From Pseudomonadota bacterium (GTDB taxonomy: Bacteria > Pseudomonadota > Alphaproteobacteria > Dongiales > Dongiaceae), in contig JAJYUT010000002.1 of the NCBI GenBank assembly GCA_021792365.1, forward strand, positions 888,313-952,312: a stretch of 64,000 nt of DNA, written 5' to 3'. This document shows positions 18,370 to 27,303 of this stretch, piece by piece; position 1 is the stretch's first letter; every line of letters starts with the position of its first letter. The translations under genes were made by a program, and so were the position numbers. The notes beneath the pieces were generated by a model. That model saw nothing but the letters and a program-made list of their open reading frames with translations. It made no database searches and was not told where the DNA came from.

Positions 18370-20187
18370 ATGAGCGTTCTTGCCCGATTTCGCGACCGCG
18401 CGCCCTTCCGCGACGTGCTCGCTTTCAGCCTTGGCCACTGGCGTCGTCAGATGGCCCTGGTGGTGTCCATTGCCCTCGGCGTCCTGCTGATGACGCTGGC
18501 CGACGTGCTGCTGCCGATCTATGTCGGCCGGCTGATCGACGCCCTCGCTCCGGTGCTGCAGGCCGGCGAGACGGCGGATCGCAGCACGGCCATGCGCGAA
18601 GCGATCTGGGCCCTGGCCGCGATGGTCGGCCTCGGCCTTCTCATGCTCGTCACGCGCCATCTCGCCTTCATCGGCGTCTGCAGGCTGACGTTGAACCAGA
18701 TGGTCGATGCGGCGCGCGAAGCTTTCTGGAAGGTGCAGCGCTTCGCGGCGGAGTGGCACGCCAACACCTTCGCCGGCTCGATCGTGCGCAAGGTGACGCG
18801 CGGCATGTGGGCGATCGATTTGCTCAACGACACGGTGCTGCTCGCGCTGCTGCCGTCCTTCGTGGTGCTGGTCGGCTCGACGATCCTGCTCGGCTGGCAC
18901 TGGCCGCTGATGGGCCTGATGGTGGCGGTCGGCGCGCTCGTGTTCATCGCGTTCACGGCGTTCCTATCGATCGGCTATGTCGGGCCCGCCGCGCGCCTCT
19001 CCAACCAGTGGGACACCAGGACCGGCGGCGCCCTGGCCGACGCCATCACCTGCAACCCCGTGGTCAAGTCCTTCGGCGCGGAGGAGCGTGAGGACGGGCG
19101 GCTGCGGAAGGTGCTGGGGAAGTGGCAGACGCGGACCTACCGCACCTGGATGCGCGCCACCAACAACAGCACCGGCCAGATCCTGGCGCTCATCATCCTG
19201 CGCACCGCCGTCATCGGCCTGGCGCTGCATCTCTGGTGGGTGGGCGAGGCCAGCGCCGGAGACGTCGCCTATGTGATCACGGCCTATGTCGTCATCCAGG
19301 GCTACCTGCGCGATGTCGGCATGTATATCCGCGACCTGCAGAAGTCGGTGAACGACATGGAGGAGCTGGTGGATATCCATGCCCAGCCGCTCGGCATAGA
19401 GGACCGCATGGGCGCTCAGCCCATCGTGATTCGGCACGGCCGAATCACATTCGAAAATGTCCGCTTCCACTACCGCGGCCATCAGCAGCCGCTCTATGAC
19501 GGGCTCAGCGTCACGATCGGCGCGGGCGAAAAGATCGGACTCGTGGGCCTCTCCGGTTCCGGAAAGACCACTTTCGTGAAGCTGATCCAGCGACTGCACG
19601 ACGTGGATGGCGGCCGCATCCTGATCGACGGCCAGGATATCGCAACGGTCGCGCAGGCCAGCCTGCGCGCACAGATCGCGATCGTGCAGCAGGAGCCGAT
19701 CCTGTTCCACCGCTCGCTGGCGGAGAACATCGCCTATGCCCGGCCCGGCGCGACACAGGCCGAGATCGAGCGCGCGGCACAGCTCGCCAACGCGCATGAT
19801 TTCATCGTCAAGCTGCCCAAGGGATATGGCACGCTGGTGGGCGAGCGCGGCATCAAGCTCTCCGGCGGCGAGCGCCAGCGCGTCGCCCTCGCCCGCGCCT
19901 TCCTGGCCGACGCGCCGATCCTGATCCTGGACGAGGCGACCTCCAGCCTTGATTCGGAATCGGAGGCGCTGATCCAGGAGGCGACGGAGCGCCTGATGCA
20001 GGGGCGCACGACCATCGTCATCGCGCACCGCCTGTCGACGGTGCGCGCCCTGAAGCGCATCCTCATCTTCGATCGCGGCCGGATCATCGAGGAAGGCGAC
20101 CACCATGCTTTGATCGGCCGCGAGGAGGGCGTCTATCGCCGTCTTTTCGACCGACAAGTCGGCGGGTTGTTGGTTGAAGCTGGCTGA
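18370..20187 (+). CDS. ABC exporter, fused membrane and ATPase domains
   Basis: A type IV ABC half-transporter of 605 residues, probably working as a dimer in the inner membrane. Six membrane helices occupy about 1-320. The nucleotide-binding domain shows Walker A GLSGSGKTTF (about 393), Q-loop IVQQEPILFH, signature LSGGERQRVALARAF, Walker B ILILDEATSSLD and H-loop VIAHRLSTV. It is closest in plan to lipid/drug exporters of the MsbA/multidrug type; substrate unknown. ATG at 18370 is the first in frame, but the RBS is weak. Confidence 0.9.
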   Translation: MSVLARFRDRAPFRDVLAFSLGHWRRQMALVVSIALGVLLMTLADVLLPIYVGRLIDALAPVLQAGETADRSTAMREAIWALAAMVGLGLLMLVTRHLAFIGVCRLTLNQMVDAAREAFWKVQRFAAEWHANTFAGSIVRKVTRGMWAIDLLNDTVLLALLPSFVVLVGSTILLGWHWPLMGLMVAVGALVFIAFTAFLSIGYVGPAARLSNQWDTRTGGALADAITCNPVVKSFGAEEREDGRLRKVLGKWQTRTYRTWMRATNNSTGQILALIILRTAVIGLALHLWWVGEASAGDVAYVITAYVVIQGYLRDVGMYIRDLQKSVNDMEELVDIHAQPLGIEDRMGAQPIVIRHGRITFENVRFHYRGHQQPLYDGLSVTIGAGEKIGLVGLSGSGKTTFVKLIQRLHDVDGGRILIDGQDIATVAQASLRAQIAIVQQEPILFHRSLAENIAYARPGATQAEIERAAQLANAHDFIVKLPKGYGTLVGERGIKLSGGERQRVALARAFLADAPILILDEATSSLDSESEALIQEATERLMQGRTTIVIAHRLSTVRALKRILIFDRGRIIEEGDHHALIGREEGVYRRLFDRQVGGLLVEAG

Positions 20188-20202
20188 CCGGCATGCGATG
20201 CA

Positions 20203-20228
20203 ATCCCTCCCCCGAAACGGGGAGGGAT
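20203..20228. repeat. Short palindromic hairpin between ABC exporter and MOSC genes
   Basis: ATCCCTCCCC (20203-20212) and GGGGAGGGAT (20219-20228) form a perfect 10-bp stem with loop CGAAAC, 15 bases after the exporter stop. No T-tract follows. It is either a terminator or a short REP-like element. Confidence 0.45.
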
Positions 20229-20251
20229 CAGCAGTCGAAAGAACAATATCG

Positions 20252-20794
20252 ATGTCGTCGCCTCACGTCCTCGCTGTCCACCGCAGCCGCACCCACAGCT
20301 TCAGCAAAACGCCCGCGCTCTCCATCCGCCTGATCGCGGGGATTGGCGTGGAGGGCGATGCGCATGCGGGCCAGACCGTGAAGCACCGCTCCCGCGTCGC
20401 GCGGGACCCGACCCAGCCCAATCTGCGCCAGGTGCATCTGATCCACGCCGAACTGCACGACGAACTGAACGAGGCCGGCTTCAGCGTGAAGCCCGGCGAC
20501 ATGGGCGAGAACATCACCACGCGCAGCCTTGACCTGCTCGCCCTGCCCACCGGCACGCGCCTCATGATCGGCGAGGCCGTGATCGAGGTGACCGGCCTGC
20601 GCAACCCCTGCGTCCAGCTCGACCGCTTCCGCCCCGGCCTGATGCACGCGACGCTCGATCGCGACGCAGCGGGCGCCCTCGTTCGTAAAGCTGGCGTGAT
20701 GGGCATTGTGCTCGCGGGCGGCGACGTGCAGTCCGGCGATCTTATTCGCGTTCAGACGCCTGATGGTCCGTCCAGGCCGCTCGCACCCGTCTAG
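20252..20794 (+). CDS. MOSC domain protein
   Basis: A 180-residue protein with a single MOSC domain, a fold related to the C-terminal domain of molybdenum-cofactor sulfurase. It has the conserved pattern GIGVEGDAHAG near the N-terminus, PGDMGENITT, and the Cys-containing GLRNPCVQLDRF, where Cys is the expected sulfur carrier or Moco ligand. MSSPHVLAVHRSR at 20252 is the likely start. Single-domain members occur as stand-alone proteins and in hydroxylated-base detoxification; the role here is unknown. Confidence 0.85.
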   Translation: MSSPHVLAVHRSRTHSFSKTPALSIRLIAGIGVEGDAHAGQTVKHRSRVARDPTQPNLRQVHLIHAELHDELNEAGFSVKPGDMGENITTRSLDLLALPTGTRLMIGEAVIEVTGLRNPCVQLDRFRPGLMHATLDRDAAGALVRKAGVMGIVLAGGDVQSGDLIRVQTPDGPSRPLAPV

Positions 20795-20804
20795 CGAGCG
20801 CTGC

Positions 20805-21041
20805 CTAGCTACCTTCGCTCTCCTTTGGTCCTCGCTGTGCTCGGCGCTGGCAATGTTCGTCGTGCTCGACCTCGAGCTCACGCTCAATTTCCTGATCGCC
20901 GCCGCTCTCGCGCGGTGGCCCGCCGCGCGTTGCGGAGATGCGCTCGTTCGCTGCTTCCGCCGCCGATTTGCGCGCAGGCTCCTCGACCTCATGCGGCTTG
21001 TGCTTGGGCGCCGGACCGAAATTCCGCCGTCCATGGATCAT
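20805..21041 (-). CDS. Small charged hypothetical protein
   Basis: A 78-residue protein from the ATG at 21041, which has GGAG eight bases upstream. A second ATG two codons earlier sits too close to that GGAG. It is Glu/Arg/Lys-rich (HKPHEVEEPARKSAAEAAN) with no membrane helix and looks largely disordered. It lies just upstream of nothing recognisable and converges with the MOSC gene. A similar small hydrophilic gene is 84 bases away on the same strand. Confidence 0.55.
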   Translation of the reverse strand: MIHGRRNFGPAPKHKPHEVEEPARKSAAEAANERISATRGGPPRESGGDQEIERELEVEHDEHCQRRAQRGPKESEGS

Positions 21042-21125
21042 GGACATTGCTCCGCTGTGATCAATGATCCGGAAAAGAGAGAGGCTTCCGCTCTCTCGTT
21101 CGAGCGCTACTGCCAGGCGTGGCCG

Positions 21126-21335
21126 TTAACGCTGGCGGCCCTTACGGCCACCTTCCGGGGCTTGTTGCGATCCCTCGGGAAAGTTGCTCGGGTTGCGCTC
21201 GCCGCGCGCGGTGTCCTGGTGGGATTGGCCGACATGGCCCGGCCGCCCGCGCTGCTCGTACGCATGCTTGCCTCCTTTGCTGGCGGATTCCGGCTTCGCA
21301 GAGCCGGGTGTTTCGCGGTCCTTCTTCTCAGCCAT
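21126..21335 (-). CDS. Small hydrophilic hypothetical protein
   Basis: A 69-residue, strongly hydrophilic protein (MAEKKDRETPGSAKPESASK onward) rich in Gly, Gln, Arg and Glu. AGGAG lies seven bases before the ATG at 21335, a strong RBS that supports translation and this start over the longer frame to 21497. The KGGKHAYEQRGRPGHVGQ segment is reminiscent of glycine-rich stress-associated small proteins, but I cannot assign it to a family. Confidence 0.65.
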   Translation of the reverse strand: MAEKKDRETPGSAKPESASKGGKHAYEQRGRPGHVGQSHQDTARGERNPSNFPEGSQQAPEGGRKGRQR

Positions 21336-21818
21336 TCTCGATCTCCTCATTGATGCCTTGCGGAACGAACGCCGCTTCGTTCGCGTCAAGCTTTGCTCTT
21401 TTGGTAAACCGCCCGGCGCAGGCCCTGTTGCCCCCGCGAGTCGAAGGCTATCCTGTGGTGCGAAATCAATGGCGAGGTCCCCGATGTGGCCGTTCAAACG
21501 CCGGCGCGACCTATCCGCGGCACTTGGCTGATGAAGTCATCCATGAGCTGATCGAGAGCCCACGACCGCCACGCACGACTCCCGCGCCCGCGCGAATCTG
21601 CTTCAGTCTGCTGCAGGTGCGTGATGAACCCCTCAAGCAGGCGCGGCTGCTCACGGAACTGGGCTCGAACGTGCGGCTGGTCCATGGCAGCGCCGATAGC
21701 CTGCTCGGCAGCCTTGGATCGCCGCCGGGCATCCACTACGGACCGATGCTTCCCGGCTTTGCACGCTGCGTCAGCGCGCTCGTGACGCTGGAATTCGGCC
21801 AAGCGGCACCGATGCCCG

Positions 21819-22151
21819 CTACCTGAACAGCTCCGCCTCGATCTCCTGCAGCTCGACCTGCGTGGTCTGCTTGTCGAACAGGCAGAGCATGTAGGTCTCC
21901 TCATCATCATCCGCCTCAGGCAATTTGCCGGCTACGATCAAGGCGGCTTGATGCTCATAGCCGGGGGCGCTCCATAGCACGCGCGATTGCTGCAGCTTGC
22001 TGGCAATCTGGCAGGCGGCGCCGGCTTCCTTGATCAAGGCCTCGTCGCCGATCGCCGCGCGCGCAATCCCGCTCGCCGGCAGCTGCCCCAGCAACATGGC
22101 GGCAATCGCTAGTAACCATAGCGTCCAAGAACGGGGCACGCGCGCGATCAT
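21819..22151 (-). CDS. Exported small hypothetical protein
   Basis: A 110-residue protein from MIARVPRSWTLWLLAIAAML, with a clear signal peptide (about 1-32). The mature part has two Cys (GAACQIASK and MLCLFDK) that could form a disulfide, and an acidic linker PEADDDEETY. The start is uncertain: another ATG at 22175 adds eight residues, and neither has a strong RBS. It is divergent from the SDR gene at 22333. Family not recognised. Confidence 0.6.
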   Translation of the reverse strand: MIARVPRSWTLWLLAIAAMLLGQLPASGIARAAIGDEALIKEAGAACQIASKLQQSRVLWSAPGYEHQAALIVAGKLPEADDDEETYMLCLFDKQTTQVELQEIEAELFR

Positions 22152-22332
22152 GGAGCGGCGCTCGGGTTGTTCCATCTCATCACAACACCGCGCAGGGCGT
22201 CCGGTTGCGCCGCGTCCCTCACAATCGGGAGAACCGGCGCGCAGACAGACGTGCCGGCGCGACGCTTCCAAGCACCGCGAAGAACGCATTATGCTATGGG
22301 CACTCCACACGACGACAGAGAGGATGAACAGC

Positions 22333-23265
22333 ATGTCACATCCCGCCATCGCTCCCGGCCGTGTTGCGGTCATTACCGGCGGCGCGTCGGGCATCGGCCT
22401 CGCCGCGGCGCGCAAGTTCGCCGCGACGGGCATGAAGATCGTGCTCGCGGATCTCAAAGGTGACGCGCTGGAGCAGGCGGCCGCCGCCGTTGCCGAAGTG
22501 GCGAAGGGCGGCAAGGCCGACGTGCGCGCCGTCGCGACCGACGTCGCGGTGATGGAGGAGGTGCAACGCCTGAGACAGGCCGTCTATCAGAGCTTCGGCG
22601 AGGTGGCTGTCCTGATGAACAATGCCGGGATCGGCGATGGCGGTGGCCCGTTCGAGAATTATGAGCGCTGGCAGCGCGTGCTGGCGGTCAATCTGTGGGG
22701 CGTCATCAACGGCACCCAGGCCTTCACCCAGGCGATGATGGCGCAGGGAACGCCCGCCGCGATCATCAATACCGGGTCGAAACAGGGCATCACCACGCCG
22801 CCTGGCGACACCGCCTACAATGCCAGCAAGGCCGGCGTGAAGGTGCTGACCGAGGGGCTGGCCCATGCCTTACGCAACATCGCAGGCTGCCGGGTCACGG
22901 CACATCTCCTGATCCCCGGCCATGTCTGGACCGGCATCACCGGCCGCAAGCCCGGTCAAACCGATCACGAGAAGCCGAAGGGCGCCTGGACGCCGGAGCA
23001 GACCGTCGATTTCATGCTGGAGCGCCTGGCCGACGGTGATTTCTACATTCTCTGCCCCGATCACGCCGTGCCGCACGCGCTGGATGCGCGGCGCATCCAA
23101 TGGGCGGCCGACGATATCATCCAGAACCGCCCCGCGCTGTCGCGCTGGCATCCGGACTTCAAGGACAGGTTCGCGGAATACGTGAAGGACGTCACGCCAC
23201 AGATCGGGGCAAGCCGCCCGCGACGTGCGGCCGTCGCTCCGCTTCACCAGTCAGTACATCCGTGA
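22333..23265 (+). CDS. SDR-family NAD(P)-dependent oxidoreductase
   Basis: A short-chain dehydrogenase of 310 residues, longer than the usual 250 because of a C-terminal extension. Cofactor motif TGGASGIG (about 16-23), NNAG (about 97-100), and catalytic Tyr162 and Lys166 in AYNASKAGVK are all in place, unlike the SDR at 8162. The chosen ATG at 22333 has AGAGG upstream; an ATG at 22324 is too close to it. Substrate unknown. Confidence 0.92.
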   Translation: MSHPAIAPGRVAVITGGASGIGLAAARKFAATGMKIVLADLKGDALEQAAAAVAEVAKGGKADVRAVATDVAVMEEVQRLRQAVYQSFGEVAVLMNNAGIGDGGGPFENYERWQRVLAVNLWGVINGTQAFTQAMMAQGTPAAIINTGSKQGITTPPGDTAYNASKAGVKVLTEGLAHALRNIAGCRVTAHLLIPGHVWTGITGRKPGQTDHEKPKGAWTPEQTVDFMLERLADGDFYILCPDHAVPHALDARRIQWAADDIIQNRPALSRWHPDFKDRFAEYVKDVTPQIGASRPRRAAVAPLHQSVHP

Positions 23266-23342
23266 GCTGGCAAAGGCTGAAGCGACGACCGGGACCCGGA
23301 GGTCCCGAGAGACAGGCCGGACCGTCGGCGGTCCAGACTGTG

Positions 23343-23543
23343 TCAGAGAAGCCTGATCTGGCCAAACCGGGCCGGATCGATGCCCAACGTCCTCAGCGCC
23401 TGGTCGCTGGGCCGCTGGCCCATGTTCACCGCCGCCCCGCATTCCCGCGCGGCAGCCAGCACGTCCAACCAGGACCGGATCGCCGCCAGGATCGACCGCT
23501 TCTGGCCAAAAGTCTCGTTCGTTTCAAGGACATCAACGGACAT
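23343..23543 (-). CDS. Small hypothetical protein, alphaproteobacterial type
   Basis: A 66-residue protein, MSVDVLETNETFGQKRSILA onward, predicted as two helices with SWLDVLAAARECGAAV and the ending LGIDPARFGQIRLL. The ending resembles small DUF1127-like proteins that close with a LGI..-type motif, but the match is loose. AAGG lies nine bases upstream of the ATG. It converges with the SDR gene. Confidence 0.55.
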   Translation of the reverse strand: MSVDVLETNETFGQKRSILAAIRSWLDVLAAARECGAAVNMGQRPSDQALRTLGIDPARFGQIRLL

Positions 23544-23672
23544 CAGAAGTCACCTTGCTCGCTACCCATCACCCCCTGACATTGGTCAATATAGGTGACG
23601 TATTGCGCCGCACAAGTGGCATTGTGCGCTGCAACATAAACTTCTTAACGAAGTTGCGTGACTGCTGCTTTG

Positions 23673-24278
23673 CTAGCGGAGGACCTGGTAATGCGCTTCG
23701 GTCGGCTGGCAGGCCTTGCCATTGATGGGGAGGATGTCCTGTGGGCAAGCGGACATGACAATGATGCAATCAAGCTCCGCCCGCAGCACGACGTAGTCGC
23801 CCGCCTTCGACAGCGGCTCGCCCCAGCTTGTCGAACCGTCCGGCGCGACGGGGATGTTCATCCAAAGATTGAGCGGACTCGGCACCTCCGGCGCGTCGAG
23901 GCCGATCTGCCGCATCGCCGCCTTCAGATTATCGGTGCAGTTGTCGTGATACTCCGTGCAGCCGAGCAGGCCGTAGCGATAATCGTCGCACGCCGCGATG
24001 ATGGTGTCGTGCCGCCCGGGCGAGGTGTCCTCCACCATCGTGAGGATCGGCCGCCGCCGGTTGGTGTGCAGCGCGTCGCCCTTGCGCGGCCAGAGCCGTC
24101 CGAGCGTCGGGCGCATATGCTCCATCGACATGAACTCGGTCAGGTCCTCGGCGCTGAAGCACCAGGTGTCCACCACCTGGCTGCCATGGGTGTTGATGAT
24201 CTTGATCGACTGCCCCTTGGTCAGTCGCTGCGCCCTGCCCCGCCGCGCCGGAATGGTCACGCGTTCGCCGATGGTCAT
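23673..24278 (-). CDS. DUF1989 (urea carboxylase-associated) family protein
   Basis: A 201-residue protein of the DUF1989 family, whose members are found beside urea carboxylase and amino-acid or urea-type transporters. Recognisable parts are INTHGSQVVDTWCFSAED near the N-terminus, and the ending with DILPINGKACQPTEAHYQVL. GGAGG lies seven bases before the start at 24278. It is the last gene of the ABC importer operon, 74 bases after the second permease, so it probably acts on the imported compound or a derived signal. Confidence 0.88.
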   Translation of the reverse strand: MTIGERVTIPARRGRAQRLTKGQSIKIINTHGSQVVDTWCFSAEDLTEFMSMEHMRPTLGRLWPRKGDALHTNRRRPILTMVEDTSPGRHDTIIAACDDYRYGLLGCTEYHDNCTDNLKAAMRQIGLDAPEVPSPLNLWMNIPVAPDGSTSWGEPLSKAGDYVVLRAELDCIIVMSACPQDILPINGKACQPTEAHYQVLR

Positions 24279-24352
24279 GGATCGCCTCCCCGTTCGTTCG
24301 CTGTCACGACGATATGAGACCGCCGCCACTGGAGCAACCGCTCCGTCACGCG

Positions 24353-25168
24353 CTACGCCAGCCGCCGCGCGGCCCGGCGGCGCAGCGCGTCGGCCACCAT
24401 CACCAGCAGGATGCCGGGGATGAAGACCACCGTCGCCATTGCCGGATAGAGCGGCGAGGAGCCGGTCGCGATGCCGCTGAACACGAAGGTCGGCAGCGTG
24501 CGCGTCGAGCCGGCGAGCGAATAGGTCAGGTAGAAGTTCCCCCAGCTCAGCAGGAACGAGAAGATCGCGGCCGAGAAGATGCCGGGCCAGAGCAGCGGGA
24601 TGGTGACGTAGCGATAGACCTCCCACGGCCCGGCGCCGCAATCGCGCGCGGCGTCCTCCAGCGCGATGTCGAAGTTGAACACCTGCACCGCCACGATGAT
24701 CATGGCGAAGGGCGTGATGTAGACCACGTGCCCGATGATGGCGGTGACGAGCCCGTTGTTGAAATCGAGCCAGCGCCCGAGCACCGAGAACCACAGCAGC
24801 AGCACGATGCCCATCAGCAATTGCGGGAAGGCAAGCGGCGCGGTGCTCAGCCCCAGGAACGGCAGCTTGAAGCGGAAGCGGTAGCGCACCGCGACGATCG
24901 CCGCCGCCGTGCCGAGCGCGGTGCTGAACAGCATCGCGACGAAGGCGATCAGGGTCGAGTTCCACAACGCCGTCGCCGCTGCGCTGTTGCGGAACAGCGC
25001 CCCATACCATTGCAGTGACAGCCCCTGGAACGGCAGGACCAGGAAGCGCCCCTCCTGGAAGGAAAACGCGATCAGGGTGAAGATCGGGATATACAGGAAG
25101 ACCAGCACGGCCGCGACCGAGCCGTAGAGGATGATGTTGATCAGCCGCTCCCGCGCATGCCGGCTCAT
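24353..25168 (-). CDS. ABC transporter permease, polyamine type (second permease)
   Basis: A 271-residue inner-membrane permease of the PotC class with about six membrane helices. The cytoplasmic EAA loop reads ALEDAARDCGAGPWEVYRYVTIPLLWP, in three overlapping parts, and contacts the ATPase. Its ATG at 25168 overlaps the stop of the first permease (ATGA), so translation is coupled. It works with the genes at 25165, 26037 and 27304. Confidence 0.93.
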   Translation of the reverse strand: MSRHARERLINIILYGSVAAVLVFLYIPIFTLIAFSFQEGRFLVLPFQGLSLQWYGALFRNSAAATALWNSTLIAFVAMLFSTALGTAAAIVAVRYRFRFKLPFLGLSTAPLAFPQLLMGIVLLLWFSVLGRWLDFNNGLVTAIIGHVVYITPFAMIIVAVQVFNFDIALEDAARDCGAGPWEVYRYVTIPLLWPGIFSAAIFSFLLSWGNFYLTYSLAGSTRTLPTFVFSGIATGSSPLYPAMATVVFIPGILLVMVADALRRRAARRLA

Positions 25169-26040
25169 GCGGCGGCTCCATGGCGCCGCAGCGAATAGAC
25201 GCGGTTGAACAGCAGGATCACGAAGACCGCCGTTACCATGAGCACGATGGTGAGCGCCGCGCCTAGCGGCCAGTTCACCCGCGTCTCGAAAGTCTGGCGA
25301 ATCAATTCCGCGGACATCGGCGACTTGCCGCCGCCCAGCACCTTCGGCTCCAGGAACACGCCGACGCTGAGCAGGAAGACCAGCACGCTGCCGGTCCAGA
25401 TCCCTGGCCGGCTCAGTGGCAAAGTCACCTCCCAGAAGGCGCGCCACTTGCTGGCGCCCGCATCATAGGCCGCGAGGATCAGCGAGCGGTCGATGTTCGC
25501 GATCGAGAGATAGATGGTGAAGATCGTGAAGGCGAGCAGGTTGTAGACCATGCCCAGCAGGGTCGCCCAATCGGTATAGAGGAAGCCGATCATCGCCGGC
25601 GGGAAGCCGATTCTCTCCAGCAGGAAATTGGCCGCGCCCTTCTGATCGAGGAACAGCACCCAGCCGAAGGTCTTCAGCGTCGCGTCCGTCAGGAACGCGA
25701 AGGTGATGAGCACCTTCACATGCCCGCTCATGCTCTGCAGCCGCGTGGCCAGCGCATAGGCGACCGGCAGCGAGATGAGGACGCACAATGCCACGCACAG
25801 CGCCGACATCCAGAGCGTGTGCCAGAGGATGGTCCAGTAATGCGGCCGGGAGAAGATGTCGCTCCAGGTTTTGAGCGACCAGGCCCATTGCAGCATGAAG
25901 CTGCGCGTCTCCTGGAAGGTGAGCAGCACCGTCATGAGGAGCGGCGCCAGGAAGAACAAGGTCTGCAGCGCCACGCTGGGCAGCGCCTTGGCCCACAGCT
26001 CCGGCTGGCGCCAGCCTTTCGGCTCGCCCTCGCCGATCAT
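25165..26040 (-). CDS. ABC transporter permease, polyamine type (first permease)
   Basis: A 291-residue PotB-class permease. It has about six membrane helices and the EAA loop ILAAYDAGASKWRAFWEVTLPLSRP. Start and stop overlap the flanking operon genes by four bases each (ATGA). Together with the second permease it forms the heterodimeric channel of a spermidine/putrescine/aliphatic-amine-type importer. The substrate cannot be read from the permeases. Confidence 0.93.
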   Translation of the reverse strand: MIGEGEPKGWRQPELWAKALPSVALQTLFFLAPLLMTVLLTFQETRSFMLQWAWSLKTWSDIFSRPHYWTILWHTLWMSALCVALCVLISLPVAYALATRLQSMSGHVKVLITFAFLTDATLKTFGWVLFLDQKGAANFLLERIGFPPAMIGFLYTDWATLLGMVYNLLAFTIFTIYLSIANIDRSLILAAYDAGASKWRAFWEVTLPLSRPGIWTGSVLVFLLSVGVFLEPKVLGGGKSPMSAELIRQTFETRVNWPLGAALTIVLMVTAVFVILLFNRVYSLRRHGAAA

Positions 26041-27161
26041 GCGCGTTCCTGCAGCAGGTAGATGTCGCGCTTATGCCAGCCCAGCCGCACCGTGTCGCCC
26101 AGCCTGGCCGGCCAATGGGAGGTGCCCGGCACTTCCACCACGACCGGCTGCCCGCCCGGCGTCACCGCGCGGAACTGGATCGCGCCGCCCTTGCCGAAGG
26201 TCTCGGTGATCTCGGCCGTGATGGCGCTGGGATAGGGCTCGCCATTTTTCGCCATGGCCAGCAACTCCGGCCGCACCATGAGTTTCGCCGGGCCAGGCGC
26301 GATCGCGTCCGCCGCCAACGCGCGCGGCAGCAATCCATCCGCGTCCGTTATATCGCCGGCGCGGTACCGCACGGCATCCGGCCGCACCTCGATCACCTCG
26401 ACATCGAGCAGGTTCGTCTCGCCGATGAATCCCGCGACGAACGAATCCGCCGGGCGGTAATAGATGTCGTTCGGCCGCCCCACCTGCAGCGCCTCGCCGG
26501 CGCGCATGACGCAGATCCGATCGGCCAGCATCATCGCCTCCTCGAGGTCGTGCGTCACATGGACGAAGGTGACGCCGAGGCTGCGATGCAGGCGCTTCAG
26601 CTCCGCCTGCAGGATCTTCTTGAGCTTCACGTCGAGCGCGCTCAAGGGCTCATCAAGCAGCAGCAGCTTGGGTGCGGAGATCATGGAGCGTGCGAGGGCC
26701 ACACGCTGCTGCTCGCCGCCGGATAGTTGCTGCGGGAACCGATCCAGGTATTCCGGCTTGAGATACATGAGGTCGACCATTTCGCGCACCTTGCGCGCGA
26801 TCTCGTCGGCGGGACGCGCGCGCAGCTTCAGCGGGAAACCGATGTTCTGCGCGATGGTCATGTGCGGGAAGAGCGCCAGCTTCTGGAACACCATGCTGGT
26901 CGGCCGCTCGGAAGCGGGCACGCCGGCCATGTCCTGCCCCTCGATGGCGATGCGCCCACCGTCGGGATACTCGAAGCCCGCGATCTGCTTCAGCAGCGTT
27001 GTCTTGCCGCAGCCGGACGGGCCCACCAGCGCCACGAACTCGCCGCGCTGGACCCGGAGGCTCACTCCCTTCAGCGCCTGCGAGGCGCCGTATCGCTTCC
27101 TCACATCGACGATGTCGAGGATCGTGTCCTGCCCCATGCCCCCTGTATCCGCCTTTTCCAT
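26037..27161 (-). CDS. ABC transporter ATPase, polyamine type
   Basis: A 374-residue PotA-like ATPase. Walker A GPSGCGKTTLL (about 52-62), signature LSGGEQQRVALARSM, Walker B LLLLDEPLSALD, H-loop THD, then a C-terminal TOBE regulatory domain from about 290. The first ATG (27161) directly abuts the inverted repeat at 27163; an internal ATG at 27137 would remove eight residues and is also possible. It is translationally coupled to the first permease. Confidence 0.93.
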   Translation of the reverse strand: MEKADTGGMGQDTILDIVDVRKRYGASQALKGVSLRVQRGEFVALVGPSGCGKTTLLKQIAGFEYPDGGRIAIEGQDMAGVPASERPTSMVFQKLALFPHMTIAQNIGFPLKLRARPADEIARKVREMVDLMYLKPEYLDRFPQQLSGGEQQRVALARSMISAPKLLLLDEPLSALDVKLKKILQAELKRLHRSLGVTFVHVTHDLEEAMMLADRICVMRAGEALQVGRPNDIYYRPADSFVAGFIGETNLLDVEVIEVRPDAVRYRAGDITDADGLLPRALAADAIAPGPAKLMVRPELLAMAKNGEPYPSAITAEITETFGKGGAIQFRAVTPGGQPVVVEVPGTSHWPARLGDTVRLGWHKRDIYLLQERA

Positions 27162-27162
27162 C

Positions 27163-27274
27163 TGTCATCCCGGCCAAGCCGCGAAGCGGCGCAGAGCCGG
27201 GACCCATGCCATCGTTCCGCAGCGCTGATGCATTGCATGGGTCCCGGCTCTCGCTGCGCTCGGCCGGGATGACA
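27163..27274. repeat. 112-bp intergenic inverted repeat
   Basis: The ends are perfect inverted copies: TGTCATCCCGGCC (27163-27175) and GGCCGGGATGACA (27262-27274). Inside are a second inverted pair, AGAGCCGGGACCCATG and CATGGGTCCCGGCTCT, and smaller GC-rich stems. It has no coding potential. Such structures are typical of dispersed palindromic intergenic elements in high-GC proteobacteria. It lies between the binding-protein gene and the ATPase gene of one operon, and ends one base from the ATPase start. Confidence 0.85.
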
Positions 27275-27303
27275 GAGCGAGCGTATGCGGGATCTGGCGC
27301 GCC

